Origin: Sphingorhabdus wooponensis
GTDB lineage: Bacteria > Pseudomonadota > Alphaproteobacteria > Sphingomonadales > Sphingomonadaceae
Reading direction: 5' to 3'
Assembly: GCF_003933235.1 (NCBI RefSeq)
Contig: NZ_RWJI01000001.1
Coordinates: forward strand, 874,001 to 938,000
DNA: 64,000 nucleotides
Shown: piece after piece, positions 17,358 to 25,602 of the stretch
Layout: each line of letters opens with the position of its first letter
Numbering within the stretch: the stretch's first letter is position 1
The notes under the pieces: model-generated
Databases searched by the model: none
What the model was told of the DNA's origin: nothing
Seen by the model: the letters and a program-made list of their open reading frames with translations, nothing else
Translations under genes and position numbers: made by a program

Positions 17358-17473
17358 ATACTTACACCATGTGTAAGGTTCTGCTGGTAACTAGCAGATT
17401 TATTTGCTATAAAAATCATTGGAAATACCTTCTTGGCCAGCATCTCCTTGCACGGGAGGCGCTGGCTTTTCTT

Positions 17474-17686
17474 TTATGCGTCTGCGGCGGCAGCTTGGGC
17501 GGTGGATGAGAAGCGGCGCTGTGCGCGCCACTCCAAAATGTCTGCCTCTGCGTAAGAAATTTTACCGGTCTTGCCAGGTGTCTTTATGAACGCAGGGCCT
17601 TCGCCACGAACGCGCCAGTTTTCAAGAGTTGCGGGGCTTACCCCGATAAATGCCGCTGCTTCGCGGCTGGGAATTAAAACGTCCAT
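17474..17686 (-). CDS. AlpA/MerR-like excisionase-type DNA-binding protein
   Basis: A 70-residue winged helix-turn-helix protein: PSREAAAFIGVSPATLENWR recognition helices, then a short wing and FIKTPGKTGKISYAEADILEW. This is the typical layout of AlpA and excisionase proteins of P4-like elements, which steer integrase toward excision or activate integrase transcription. GGAG precedes the ATG at good distance. It is the small regulator nearest the integrase gene, with one unknown gene between them. Confidence 0.82.
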   Translation of the reverse strand: MDVLIPSREAAAFIGVSPATLENWRVRGEGPAFIKTPGKTGKISYAEADILEWRAQRRFSSTAQAAAADA

Positions 17687-17794
17687 TAACTATACTCCGC
17701 TGGCCACCGCGGGTTGCGATGACTTCGGGGTACGTATGGCCGAAGAGCATAGATCAACTCACGACACCAATTGGGAGAAATAGGGAGAATTCAA

Positions 17795-18490
17795 TTACCC
17801 CCCGAAGTGTCCTTCGACTTTATTGTTTTTTATCCACAAGATCGTTTTTTCGATCATGGGTTTCACCGTCCGGATATCGAGCGGTTGCCGATCTGCGTTC
17901 GCCAGCATATCAGCAACCGCCTCATAGATCGCGCCGCTGTCTTCCTGTTCGGTCATATCCACGTCGTAAACAAACCGCGCTAATGCAGCGCCAAAGTCCG
18001 CCCAACCCTCTGCGTTCGGTCTGCGACCGCGATTTGACGGAGCTGTTTTTGTCAGCTTCACTTCGACTTGCGGTTCGCCAACTCCGTTAAGCAAAGCATC
18101 AAGGTTATCCGAATTAAAGGATACACCGTAAAGCTTGATGTGCTCAGTGTCGCTGTGGCTCCCTATCTCCGGATCCAAAACAACCAGCGCGGCAAATATT
18201 CCAGCTTCATAGTGGGCTTCTGCATTGCCATGCTTCACATTAACGTAGTGCCAGAAGTCGCTCGGGATATTCGGCCATGGAGTTGCGGCCCCAAGCCCAT
18301 CGGGATCGGCGGGCGATTCGTCTGGGAAAGTTAGCTCGTCAGTTCCCCCGTCATTACTGAACCGACCCCAGATCGCCCGTGCCCGCAAAAACCCTGCCTC
18401 GGCCCAAAGGCCAAGCGTTGCCTCCGGGGCATTCAAACCTGCGTCCCGCAATCGCTTCACCGCGTGCAAACTCGAAATCCATTCACTCAT
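17795..18490 (-). CDS. Hypothetical protein translationally coupled to the integrase
   Basis: A 231-residue protein starting MSEWISSLHAVKRL. The start overlaps the integrase stop as ATGA, so it is read with integrase. No known domain is visible. There is no signal peptide or membrane helix. The centre contains KLTKTAPSNRGRRPNAEG, a basic stretch seen in proteins that touch nucleic acid, but that is weak. The C-terminal part is acidic and helical. It may be cargo or an integrase partner. Confidence 0.65.
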   Translation of the reverse strand: MSEWISSLHAVKRLRDAGLNAPEATLGLWAEAGFLRARAIWGRFSNDGGTDELTFPDESPADPDGLGAATPWPNIPSDFWHYVNVKHGNAEAHYEAGIFAALVVLDPEIGSHSDTEHIKLYGVSFNSDNLDALLNGVGEPQVEVKLTKTAPSNRGRRPNAEGWADFGAALARFVYDVDMTEQEDSGAIYEAVADMLANADRQPLDIRTVKPMIEKTILWIKNNKVEGHFGG

Positions 18491-19755
18491 GCCCTTAACT
18501 CCGAAAATTGGACCACATTGGTCTGGTCCGCGCCAGTCAGAAGACCGGAAACGTGGTCCGCCCATGCTTCGAGCGCTGCTGCCTTCTCCTGTGCCCAGTC
18601 GTGGCGCTGATAAATGCCAGCTACGCCGCTTTTTGAGCCGCTGACGTGGTTAAGAACTGCCTCGGTTACCTCGAACCGCACGCCCAGCCGCTGAAGCCCT
18701 GTGGCCAGCGTACGGCGCAGGTCATGCAGCCGCCACGGTGGTGGGGGGAGTGCATTCTGCTTTTCAGCAAGGGCAGTTATAGCCTTGTCCAGACGGGTCT
18801 TGGCGCGGCTGTAGCCGCTGACGCTGGTGTTGCCTGTCGTACTGAAAACAAGCCCCAACTTGGGCCAGCCGGCTGCAATGCCGTGCCGTTTGGCGAGTAT
18901 GTCGAGTTCAGCCACAGCAAGGCTCGAAAGCGGCTGTCGCGCAGCCACGCCATTCTTTGACCGGCTGGGAGGCAGCACCCAAACGGAAGCGTCACGGTCA
19001 AGTTCTGCCCATTCCAACGCCGCGACTTCTTCCCGTCGCGCGCCGGTCAGTATCAGCAAGCGGATCAATGGCCCGAAGGGGTAACGCAAAGCGTCCGAAG
19101 CCTTCCAAACCAGCAACAGTTCTGCATCTTCCAGCACTCTATCGCGAGAAGGTGGCGGCTTTGGACCTTTAACGCCCTCAATCGGCGAACGCTCCAAATC
19201 CTCCTGTTCGACTGCCCATCTCAGGAGCCGCCGAATGACGCCGAACAGGTTCGCTGCCGTCGCAGCCTTACTCTTAACGGGCGCAAGAACAGCATTGATG
19301 TCTTTACGTGTAATTTCGTTAAGTGGCTTATTACCAATCACCGGCACCGCATAATTAACAAGGAGCGAATAGACGTAGCGGTGGGTGGCCGGCCACTCTG
19401 ACTTAAGGCATTCCGCCGCGAACCTCTCGACATAAGGCTTGAACGCCAAATCAACCGCGGCACGAGCCGTCTCGGACTTCACTCGTTGCGGATCTGTGCC
19501 CTGTGCAACTTTTAGCGCTAGCATCTCTGCCTCGCGTCGTGCTTGGTCGGCTGTAAGTGCGCCGTACTTCCCAATGGTGAAGCGCCGTGCTGGGGAACCC
19601 CTGCCGCCTAAGCGGTATTGGTAGATGAAGATCTTCGACCCCTTGGGCGTGACCTTACAGCCGAAGCCCGGCAGTCGGTTATCCCAATACAGTTGGTCTT
19701 TCTTGTCCGGCTGGATTGCGTCGACCGCCGCCTTCGTAATGCGTAGTGTTGGCAT
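18487..19755 (-). CDS. P4-type tyrosine integrase
   Basis: A 422-residue tyrosine recombinase. The N-terminal DUF4102-like arm domain starts MPTLRITKAAVDAIQP and includes WDNRLPGFGCKV. The catalytic domain shows TGARREEVAALEW (first Arg), RLHDLRRTLAT (His-x-x-Arg) and GVAGIYQRH (Tyr nucleophile), so all the key residues are present. A start ten codons upstream is possible; I prefer MPTLRI because the family begins there. The gene begins about 140 bases from a tRNA-Pro fragment and reads away from it, as expected for an integrase beside its attachment site. Confidence 0.92.
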   Translation of the reverse strand: MPTLRITKAAVDAIQPDKKDQLYWDNRLPGFGCKVTPKGSKIFIYQYRLGGRGSPARRFTIGKYGALTADQARREAEMLALKVAQGTDPQRVKSETARAAVDLAFKPYVERFAAECLKSEWPATHRYVYSLLVNYAVPVIGNKPLNEITRKDINAVLAPVKSKAATAANLFGVIRRLLRWAVEQEDLERSPIEGVKGPKPPPSRDRVLEDAELLLVWKASDALRYPFGPLIRLLILTGARREEVAALEWAELDRDASVWVLPPSRSKNGVAARQPLSSLAVAELDILAKRHGIAAGWPKLGLVFSTTGNTSVSGYSRAKTRLDKAITALAEKQNALPPPPWRLHDLRRTLATGLQRLGVRFEVTEAVLNHVSGSKSGVAGIYQRHDWAQEKAAALEAWADHVSGLLTGADQTNVVQFSELRA

Positions 19756-19880
19756 GTGCTTGCTAGAACCTCTCTTAGCATGCACGTTAACGGGAAATGG
19801 GGTTGTTTACAAGGAGCTTGAGTGAATATAATTTACAGAAATATGTCTGAATACAGCGTGATAAGCCGGCATCTCCCATA

Positions 19881-19938
<58 letters not shown>

Positions 19939-20269
19939 CTTTCTGAAGAAATCAGACATTTATAATTTTCATTCCTTTGCGATTGAAGAAGGTCACACAA
20001 TTTACGCACGGCGTCTATGGTCGGTGCCACGCTGTGATAACACGTTTTCTCCTAATCCGGCTGTCGCAGCTGCCTTGAAGTCCATTAAGGTAGCAGTGTC
20101 ACATTAGTGACGTAAAACTTTCTTCCAACTGCAATGTGATACGCACAGCCATGTCACAGGCGCCCCCTATCCTACCAAAAGTCAACGGGTAGGGCGTCAA
20201 GTTGATTCGTCCATGCTCCGTTGCATCTGTCCACAATCGGGCATGTCATATTTGTTGCGGAGAATGAGA
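19939..20269. other. Intergenic region upstream of the beta-helix lipoprotein
   Basis: Holds the promoter region of the lipoprotein gene. A short palindrome GTCAC-ATTA-GTGAC sits at 20098-20111. No gene is seen. Short open frames across the tRNA fragment are not credible. Confidence 0.4.
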
Positions 20270-21841
20270 ATGTTTGACCCTAAATTGCGCGGGATCGTAT
20301 ATGCGACAGCAGCAGCCGTCCTTGTTACTGGTTGTGGCGCAGACGATATCGCGTCACCAGGTACTGGTGGTAACATCACCATCAATAATCCAGCTGCTCC
20401 ACCTCCTCCGCCACCTCCACCACCGCCGCCTGCGACAGTAACGGCTGCGACAGGTTGCCCAACCATTTCCGACGCTCAAGGTTTGACGGACAGCGGCACG
20501 ATCACGGGCCCAACTGGTACGTATCGCGTATGCACATTGCCAGCGCAGATAAACACCAGCAGTACCTTGCCGAAGGTCGCAGGTCTTCTCTATCGTTTGG
20601 GCGGTCGCGTTGATGTGGGAACTGACCAAGGCGCTGCATCTACGAACACTGCTGTTACATTGACAATCGCTCCTGGCGTTGTCGTTTTTGGTGGCACTGG
20701 CGTATCATGGCTGAACGTCAATCGTGGTAACCGCCTCAATGCAATCGGTACTGCTGCACTGCCCATTATATTCACCAGTCGCGATAACGTGCTTGGCCTC
20801 AACACTGATAGTTCTATCGGCCAGTGGGGTGGTGTTGTTCTCAACGGACGTGCGCCCATTACTGATTGTATCGCACCGTCGGCCACGCCTGGCACGGTAG
20901 CATGTGAACGTCAGGTTGAAGGTGCCGTCGATCCAGCGCGTTATGGCGGAGCGAACTCAGCAGATAGCAGTGGCCGTTTGAGCTACGTTCAAATCCGTTA
21001 CTCTGGCTTTGTCCTTTCCGGTGACTCTGAACTTCAGTCGCTTACTACTGGCGGCGTAGGTACGGGTACAGTGTTGAACAACATTCAGTCATTCAACAGT
21101 TCGGACGATGCTGTGGAATTCTTCGGCGGCAACGTGAATATGAAGTATTTCGTCGCTGTGGGTGCGGATGATGACAATCTCGATACCGACACGGGCGTTA
21201 AGGCGAACATACAATATGCGATTGTAGTGCAACGTCAGGGCGCTGGCGACTCTATGATTGAAGCAGACTCGGACAATGCTCTGGACGGGAACACCCCGCG
21301 TCAGAACACGCGGCTTGCCAACTTCACTTTCATACAGCGCAGTAACATCGGTAACCAGTCGGCTATCCTCTTGCGAGGCGGCACGGACTATTCATTGGCC
21401 AATGGTGTCATCGTTAGCCCGAACACCACTTGCCTGCGCATTAGCCGACCGCAGACAATTTCGGCATCAGCAGACGCCGGCATAGATGAAGCAGGTGCGC
21501 CAGTCATCCGCTCTGTCGTCGCACAATGTGGCACGCCAGCATTCCGTGGTTCCAACGGTGTAACAGATGCAGATGTTGCTGCCGTCTTCGGTTCGGGCAG
21601 CAATGGCAATAACAGCGCATTCACGCCAAGTCTGACATCGTTGTTCATCAACGGTACCAATGAAACGGCTGTATCTGCATTTAATCCAAGTACGTGGAAT
21701 GCCTTCTTTGACGCTACCACCTATGTCGGTGCTGTTAAGGATGCCAATGATACATGGTATGCAGGTTGGACTTGCAACAGCGCGACTGCCACATTTGGTA
21801 CAAGCGTCACCGGTCTTTGCACCTCACTCCCTACCTATTGA
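20270..21841 (+). CDS. Beta-helix-like surface lipoprotein, candidate T2SS substrate
   Basis: A 523-residue lipoprotein: MFDPKLRG start, lipobox LVTGC, then an 11-proline linker that holds the folded part away from the membrane. The body has repeated short strands typical of right-handed beta-helices (IGQWGGVVLNGRAPI, YVQIRYSGFVL, DDAVEFFGGNVNMKYF). Cysteines occur in close pairs (TGCP...RVCT, TDCIAP...VACE, WTCN...GLCT), suggesting disulfides outside the cytoplasm. I chose this ATG since GGAG is 7 bases before it. It lies directly ahead of a TonB receptor and a T2SS operon, so export to the surface by that T2SS is likely. The ligand is unknown. Confidence 0.8.
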   Translation: MFDPKLRGIVYATAAAVLVTGCGADDIASPGTGGNITINNPAAPPPPPPPPPPPATVTAATGCPTISDAQGLTDSGTITGPTGTYRVCTLPAQINTSSTLPKVAGLLYRLGGRVDVGTDQGAASTNTAVTLTIAPGVVVFGGTGVSWLNVNRGNRLNAIGTAALPIIFTSRDNVLGLNTDSSIGQWGGVVLNGRAPITDCIAPSATPGTVACERQVEGAVDPARYGGANSADSSGRLSYVQIRYSGFVLSGDSELQSLTTGGVGTGTVLNNIQSFNSSDDAVEFFGGNVNMKYFVAVGADDDNLDTDTGVKANIQYAIVVQRQGAGDSMIEADSDNALDGNTPRQNTRLANFTFIQRSNIGNQSAILLRGGTDYSLANGVIVSPNTTCLRISRPQTISASADAGIDEAGAPVIRSVVAQCGTPAFRGSNGVTDADVAAVFGSGSNGNNSAFTPSLTSLFINGTNETAVSAFNPSTWNAFFDATTYVGAVKDANDTWYAGWTCNSATATFGTSVTGLCTSLPTY

Positions 21842-21857
21842 TAGGCAGCCATTGAAT

Positions 21858-21899
21858 GGGGTGGGGTGCAGGCTTGGCCAAGCACCCCGCCCCTTTTTT
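21858..21899 (+). terminator. Strong intrinsic terminator between lipoprotein and TonB receptor genes
   Basis: GGGGTGGGGTGC pairs with GCACCCCGCCCC (one mismatch) around a 12-base loop and is followed by TTTTTT. It lies 16 bases after the lipoprotein stop and 23 bases before the TonB receptor start. It probably ends most lipoprotein transcripts and lets some through, so the lipoprotein would be made in excess of the receptor. Confidence 0.88.
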
Positions 21900-21921
21900 A
21901 GAATAGAAAAAGGGAATGAAA

Positions 21922-24606
21922 ATGTTGAAGCCATTGGGGGCAATCAGCCTGTTGCTTTTAACGTCCGCACTTGTCTCACCATCTTTGGCAATCGCACAAA
22001 GCGCTGAGCTTGCGGTAGCCGAAACTCCAGAACCAACGCTAGAGGGCGCAACTGCCAATCAACCCGCGGAAGAGGAAGAAGTTGATGTCTCCGTCGGCGG
22101 CGAAGAAATTGTTGTCCGCGGATATCTGGATCGCAATATTTCTAAAAATGCACCGCAAGTCGTATCGGTTCTATCTGCAGCAGATATAGAACGGACGGGC
22201 GAAGGTGATATCGCTGGTGCACTTTCACGCGTAACGGGTTTGAGCGTTGTTGGCGGCGGCTTTGTGTATGTGCGCGGTTTGGGTGATCGCTACTCTTTGG
22301 CTCTTCTAAACGGGTCACCATTGCCGAGCCCTGAGCCATTGAAGCGCGTTGTTCCCCTTGATTTGTTTCCCACGAGCGTCATCGCTTCTTCATTGGTGCA
22401 GAAAACCTATTCCGCGAACTTCCCCGGCGAATTTGGCGGCGGTGTAATCAACCTGACTACCAAGGCAATTCCGCGTGAAACGTTCTTAACTATCAGCGCT
22501 GACGCGAGCGGCAACACTGAAACAACCAATCAGCTTGGCTACACTTATTATGGTAGCTCAATGGATTGGAGCGGCTTTGACAATGGTAACCGTGATTTGC
22601 AGCCTGCTCTTGCCGCTTATCTGGCAAGTGGACAGCGCATAAGTGCTGGTGGCGTCGACACGCAGGCCATTGCAAGTCAATTGGTTACTGGACGTAACGC
22701 TGTTGTGCAGCGTTACAACAACTTACCCGCAAACGGTTCCGCAAACATCACTGGCGGTACCAATTTCGACCTCGGTGATGATGCCACAATGGGTATTCTA
22801 TTCACCGCAGGGTATAGCAACAAATGGCGCTCACGCGACACGTTGCAGCAAACAGCGTCGACTTTAGACCTAAGCCAGAAAGAACTCGATTTTAAACGCG
22901 TCATCACCGACAATCGCATCGTCGTAAATGGCTTGCTCGGTTTTGGTATTGAGGCCGGCGAACAGAAAGTGCGTTGGACTAATGTCTTTATTCGAGACAC
23001 GCTGAAGCAAGCACGTCTGGGCGTCGGCACGCGTCAAAACCTCTCGCCGACTGCGACATTGATGCAGCAGGATACGGCTTGGTATGAACGACAGTTGATC
23101 AATACGCAGCTTGTGGGCGAGTTTAAGCTTTCGCCTGACGTCAACTTTAGCTTCCGTGCTGGATACGCTAATTCAAAACGTGAAGCGCCGGACGAGCTGA
23201 GTTTTGAATATTATCGTAGCAATCAGGAGTCTGATCCATTTGGTCAGGTCTTCATTAACCGCCTTAACAACGGTCAGCAGGGTAGCGCTGAGGTAAGCTA
23301 TTCTTACCTTAGCGAGGACCTCTGGTCGGGAAGCGCTGATCTGTCATTTAAAATTACGCCCGATATGACCGCTACTGTTGGCTATGCTTATGCCGACACA
23401 GTGCGTCGTACTGAGCGTCGTGACTTTTTGTTTACAGCGCCAGGCGGGACACCAATCGTTTCCGCATTGTTCCGTCCAGATTTCTTGCTGCAGCCAGATG
23501 TGATTGATTTTTATGACATCACATTAACCGATACTAACGAAGCCAACCCAGTGTTCGATGCAGGTTTGCGTACGCATGCTGGTTATGGGCAGATTCAGGC
23601 ATTCATTACACCTGAAATCAGCCTGAACATGGGCGCGCGGTATGAAAAGGCGGAACAAACGGTCTCTCCGGTTCAGGTTTTCACTGTACCGACAGCGTCT
23701 TTGGCGTCCACCAGTCTGGAGCGGGCTTATTGGCTGCCCGCTGCAACAATGACATGGGATATCAATGACCAGATGAAGTTCCGTGTGAGCGGTTCAAAGA
23801 CAATTGCACGTCCGCAATTTCGCGAACTGATTTTCCAGAATTTCTATGACACAGATTCCAACCGCTTGTTCCGTGGTAACCCGTTGTTAACCGACAGCCA
23901 GTTGTATAACGCAGAAGCACGTTACGAATATTATTTCGATCGTGACCAACGCTTTACTGTCGCGGCGTTCTTCAAACGGATTGATAGTCCCATCGAGTCA
24001 TTCTCAAGCTTTGATGATAACTCGGTTGTGACCAGCTTTGCCAACGCGCCAAAGGCGAATTTATATGGCGTCGAAATCGAAACCCAGAAATATTTTGATT
24101 TGTCGGGATTAGGTGAAGATGGCTTCTTCGGAACCCGTCGCGCAGTGGCCATTGCCAACTATACCTACACGCAATCAAAATTAAATGTGAAGGCCGGTGA
24201 CTCTGTTGCAGTGTTCAACTCGTCGTCCACAAGCGCACTCGATTTCTTTACGAATGGCTCGCCATTGACAGGGCAGTCAGATCATTTGGTCAATCTGCAA
24301 TTTGGCCTGGAAGATACAGAGCGCCTGTCGCAGCAGACGATTTTGTTTACGTTTGCAACTGATCGGGTCACCAGTCGCGGTGCATCAGGTCAACCCGACA
24401 TTAAAGAGCGCCCTGGCATCCAGTTGGATTTCGTTGCGCGTGAAGGCTTCAAGGTAGGCGACAAGGACGCCGAGTTAAAGTTTGAAGTCCGCAACCTGAC
24501 AAATACAAAATATCAGGAACTGCAGGAAAGCGGCGAAAATATCATTTTCTACAATCGTTATAAGCAAGGTATAAGCGCCTCAATTGGCCTCGAAATCAAT
24601 TTTTGA
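21922..24606 (+). CDS. TonB-dependent receptor paired with beta-helix lipoprotein
   Basis: An 894-residue receptor: signal peptide ending LAIAQ, an acidic stretch, the TonB-box region EEIVVRGYLDR, a plug with ADIERTGEGDIAGAL, FVYVRGLGDRYSLALLNG and GGGVINLTTK, and a barrel ending GLEINF. Of two ATGs I prefer the second, which gives AGGGA a 6-7 base spacing. It shares a direction with the lipoprotein gene, from which a terminator separates it, and with the T2SS operon that follows. The pair resembles receptor/surface-lipoprotein partners in which the lipoprotein captures ligand. Cargo is unknown. Confidence 0.88.
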   Translation: MLKPLGAISLLLLTSALVSPSLAIAQSAELAVAETPEPTLEGATANQPAEEEEVDVSVGGEEIVVRGYLDRNISKNAPQVVSVLSAADIERTGEGDIAGALSRVTGLSVVGGGFVYVRGLGDRYSLALLNGSPLPSPEPLKRVVPLDLFPTSVIASSLVQKTYSANFPGEFGGGVINLTTKAIPRETFLTISADASGNTETTNQLGYTYYGSSMDWSGFDNGNRDLQPALAAYLASGQRISAGGVDTQAIASQLVTGRNAVVQRYNNLPANGSANITGGTNFDLGDDATMGILFTAGYSNKWRSRDTLQQTASTLDLSQKELDFKRVITDNRIVVNGLLGFGIEAGEQKVRWTNVFIRDTLKQARLGVGTRQNLSPTATLMQQDTAWYERQLINTQLVGEFKLSPDVNFSFRAGYANSKREAPDELSFEYYRSNQESDPFGQVFINRLNNGQQGSAEVSYSYLSEDLWSGSADLSFKITPDMTATVGYAYADTVRRTERRDFLFTAPGGTPIVSALFRPDFLLQPDVIDFYDITLTDTNEANPVFDAGLRTHAGYGQIQAFITPEISLNMGARYEKAEQTVSPVQVFTVPTASLASTSLERAYWLPAATMTWDINDQMKFRVSGSKTIARPQFRELIFQNFYDTDSNRLFRGNPLLTDSQLYNAEARYEYYFDRDQRFTVAAFFKRIDSPIESFSSFDDNSVVTSFANAPKANLYGVEIETQKYFDLSGLGEDGFFGTRRAVAIANYTYTQSKLNVKAGDSVAVFNSSSTSALDFFTNGSPLTGQSDHLVNLQFGLEDTERLSQQTILFTFATDRVTSRGASGQPDIKERPGIQLDFVAREGFKVGDKDAELKFEVRNLTNTKYQELQESGENIIFYNRYKQGISASIGLEINF

Positions 24607-24627
24607 CGGGTTTACAGCCCCGGACTT

Positions 24628-24665
24628 ATGGCGGCATGTTCTAATCTACATGCCGCCATTATTTT
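24628..24665 (+). terminator. Terminator after the TonB receptor gene
   Basis: A perfect 12-base stem ATGGCGGCATGT / ACATGCCGCCAT with an 8-base loop is followed by TATTTT. It lies 21 bases after the receptor stop and separates it from gspC, so the T2SS genes need their own promoter. Confidence 0.85.
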
Positions 24666-24701
24666 ACAACTCGCCCAACAATCAAAATAGACGTCATGGA
24701 A

Positions 24702-24719
24702 CTGTCATTTTAACTTCAC
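24702..24719 (+). promoter_or_regulatory. Possible PhoB box upstream of gspC
   Basis: CTGTCAT-TTTA-ACTTCAC: the first 7-mer is a perfect PhoB half-site, the spacer is 4 bases and AT-rich, and the second half keeps TCAC but loses its first bases. It is 64 bases before the gspC start, a usable promoter distance. The call is by eye and weaker than the site before plcP. Confidence 0.35.
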
Positions 24720-24783
24720 TTTTAGGTCACAACGGGGTCTTAATCCTCAGATCAAATGGCGGAGTCGCCATAGCGGAGGACTT

Positions 24784-25602
24784 GTGGGAAAATCATTGGC
24801 AGAAAGCGCAAAAGTGCAATTGCGCGCGCTGACGTTGCTACCTGTTGGCAATATACTCATTGCCTTGACTGCTATCCTTTTGGTTATTCAGGTTGCTCGG
24901 CTTTTTTGGATTATTGTAACGCCGGTTGGTCCGTTAGATGGATGGCGCGCGCCATCAGTCAATTTAGTATCACCTTCGGCACGGCTGGCGCTTTTTAGCA
25001 GCTTTGATCCTTTATATCGCACCGAGGCATCCACTGGTGCTTCACAGAATGTGACATCCTTAAGCTTGGTTTTGTTCGGTGTGCGCGCAAATGAAAGTTC
25101 AGGCGGCGGTTCTGCTATCATTGCCGGCGAGGACGGTATCCAAAATAGCTTTGCCGTTGGTGAAGAAGTCGCGCCGGGCGTGATATTGGACGCGGTTGCG
25201 TTTGACCATGTGATTTTATCCCGTGGCGGGGTAAAGGAATCGCTCTATTTGGATCAGTCTGTTCCGGCGGAAACCATAAACCCTTCCGGAGCCTCGCCGC
25301 AGGCAGCGTCCACAGGGCCTACGGCAGGGGGGCTGAACGCACAAACGTTACAAAAGTCCATAGGCTTTGCGCCGCGTAACGAAGGGGGCAGGGTGACCGG
25401 CCTTGTTTTGAAAGCGCAGGATGACGGCACAATGCTTCGGCTCGCCGGTTTTCAAGCTGGCGATGTTGTTGTTGCCGTTAATGGACGTCCTGTTTCATCC
25501 GCCACTGATGTCATAGCCCAATTCCGACCTGGAGCTCGTATTAGCGTTGAAGTTGAACGCGGCGGTTCAAAGGTCCCCATCGCTCTAAATTTGGAACAAT
25601 AG
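24784..25602 (+). CDS. gspC: Type II secretion protein GspC
   Basis: A 272-residue inner-membrane protein: one N-terminal transmembrane helix (about residues 20-45), then the HR domain (SLSLVLFGVRANESSGGG, FAVGEEVAPGVILDAV) that binds secretin GspD, and a C-terminal PDZ domain (about 195-270, RLAGFQAGDVVVAVNGRPV) thought to help pick substrates. GTG start; GGAGGA lies four to five bases before it. It is first of the thirteen-gene T2SS operon, and its TAG overlaps the GTG of gspD. Confidence 0.93.
   Translation: MGKSLAESAKVQLRALTLLPVGNILIALTAILLVIQVARLFWIIVTPVGPLDGWRAPSVNLVSPSARLALFSSFDPLYRTEASTGASQNVTSLSLVLFGVRANESSGGGSAIIAGEDGIQNSFAVGEEVAPGVILDAVAFDHVILSRGGVKESLYLDQSVPAETINPSGASPQAASTGPTAGGLNAQTLQKSIGFAPRNEGGRVTGLVLKAQDDGTMLRLAGFQAGDVVVAVNGRPVSSATDVIAQFRPGARISVEVERGGSKVPIALNLEQ

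Noticed and set aside
20098-20111. GTCAC-ATTA-GTGAC palindrome as a regulator site
   Set aside because: Five-base arms are short and no regulator with this spacing can be named, so it is mentioned only within the intergenic entry.
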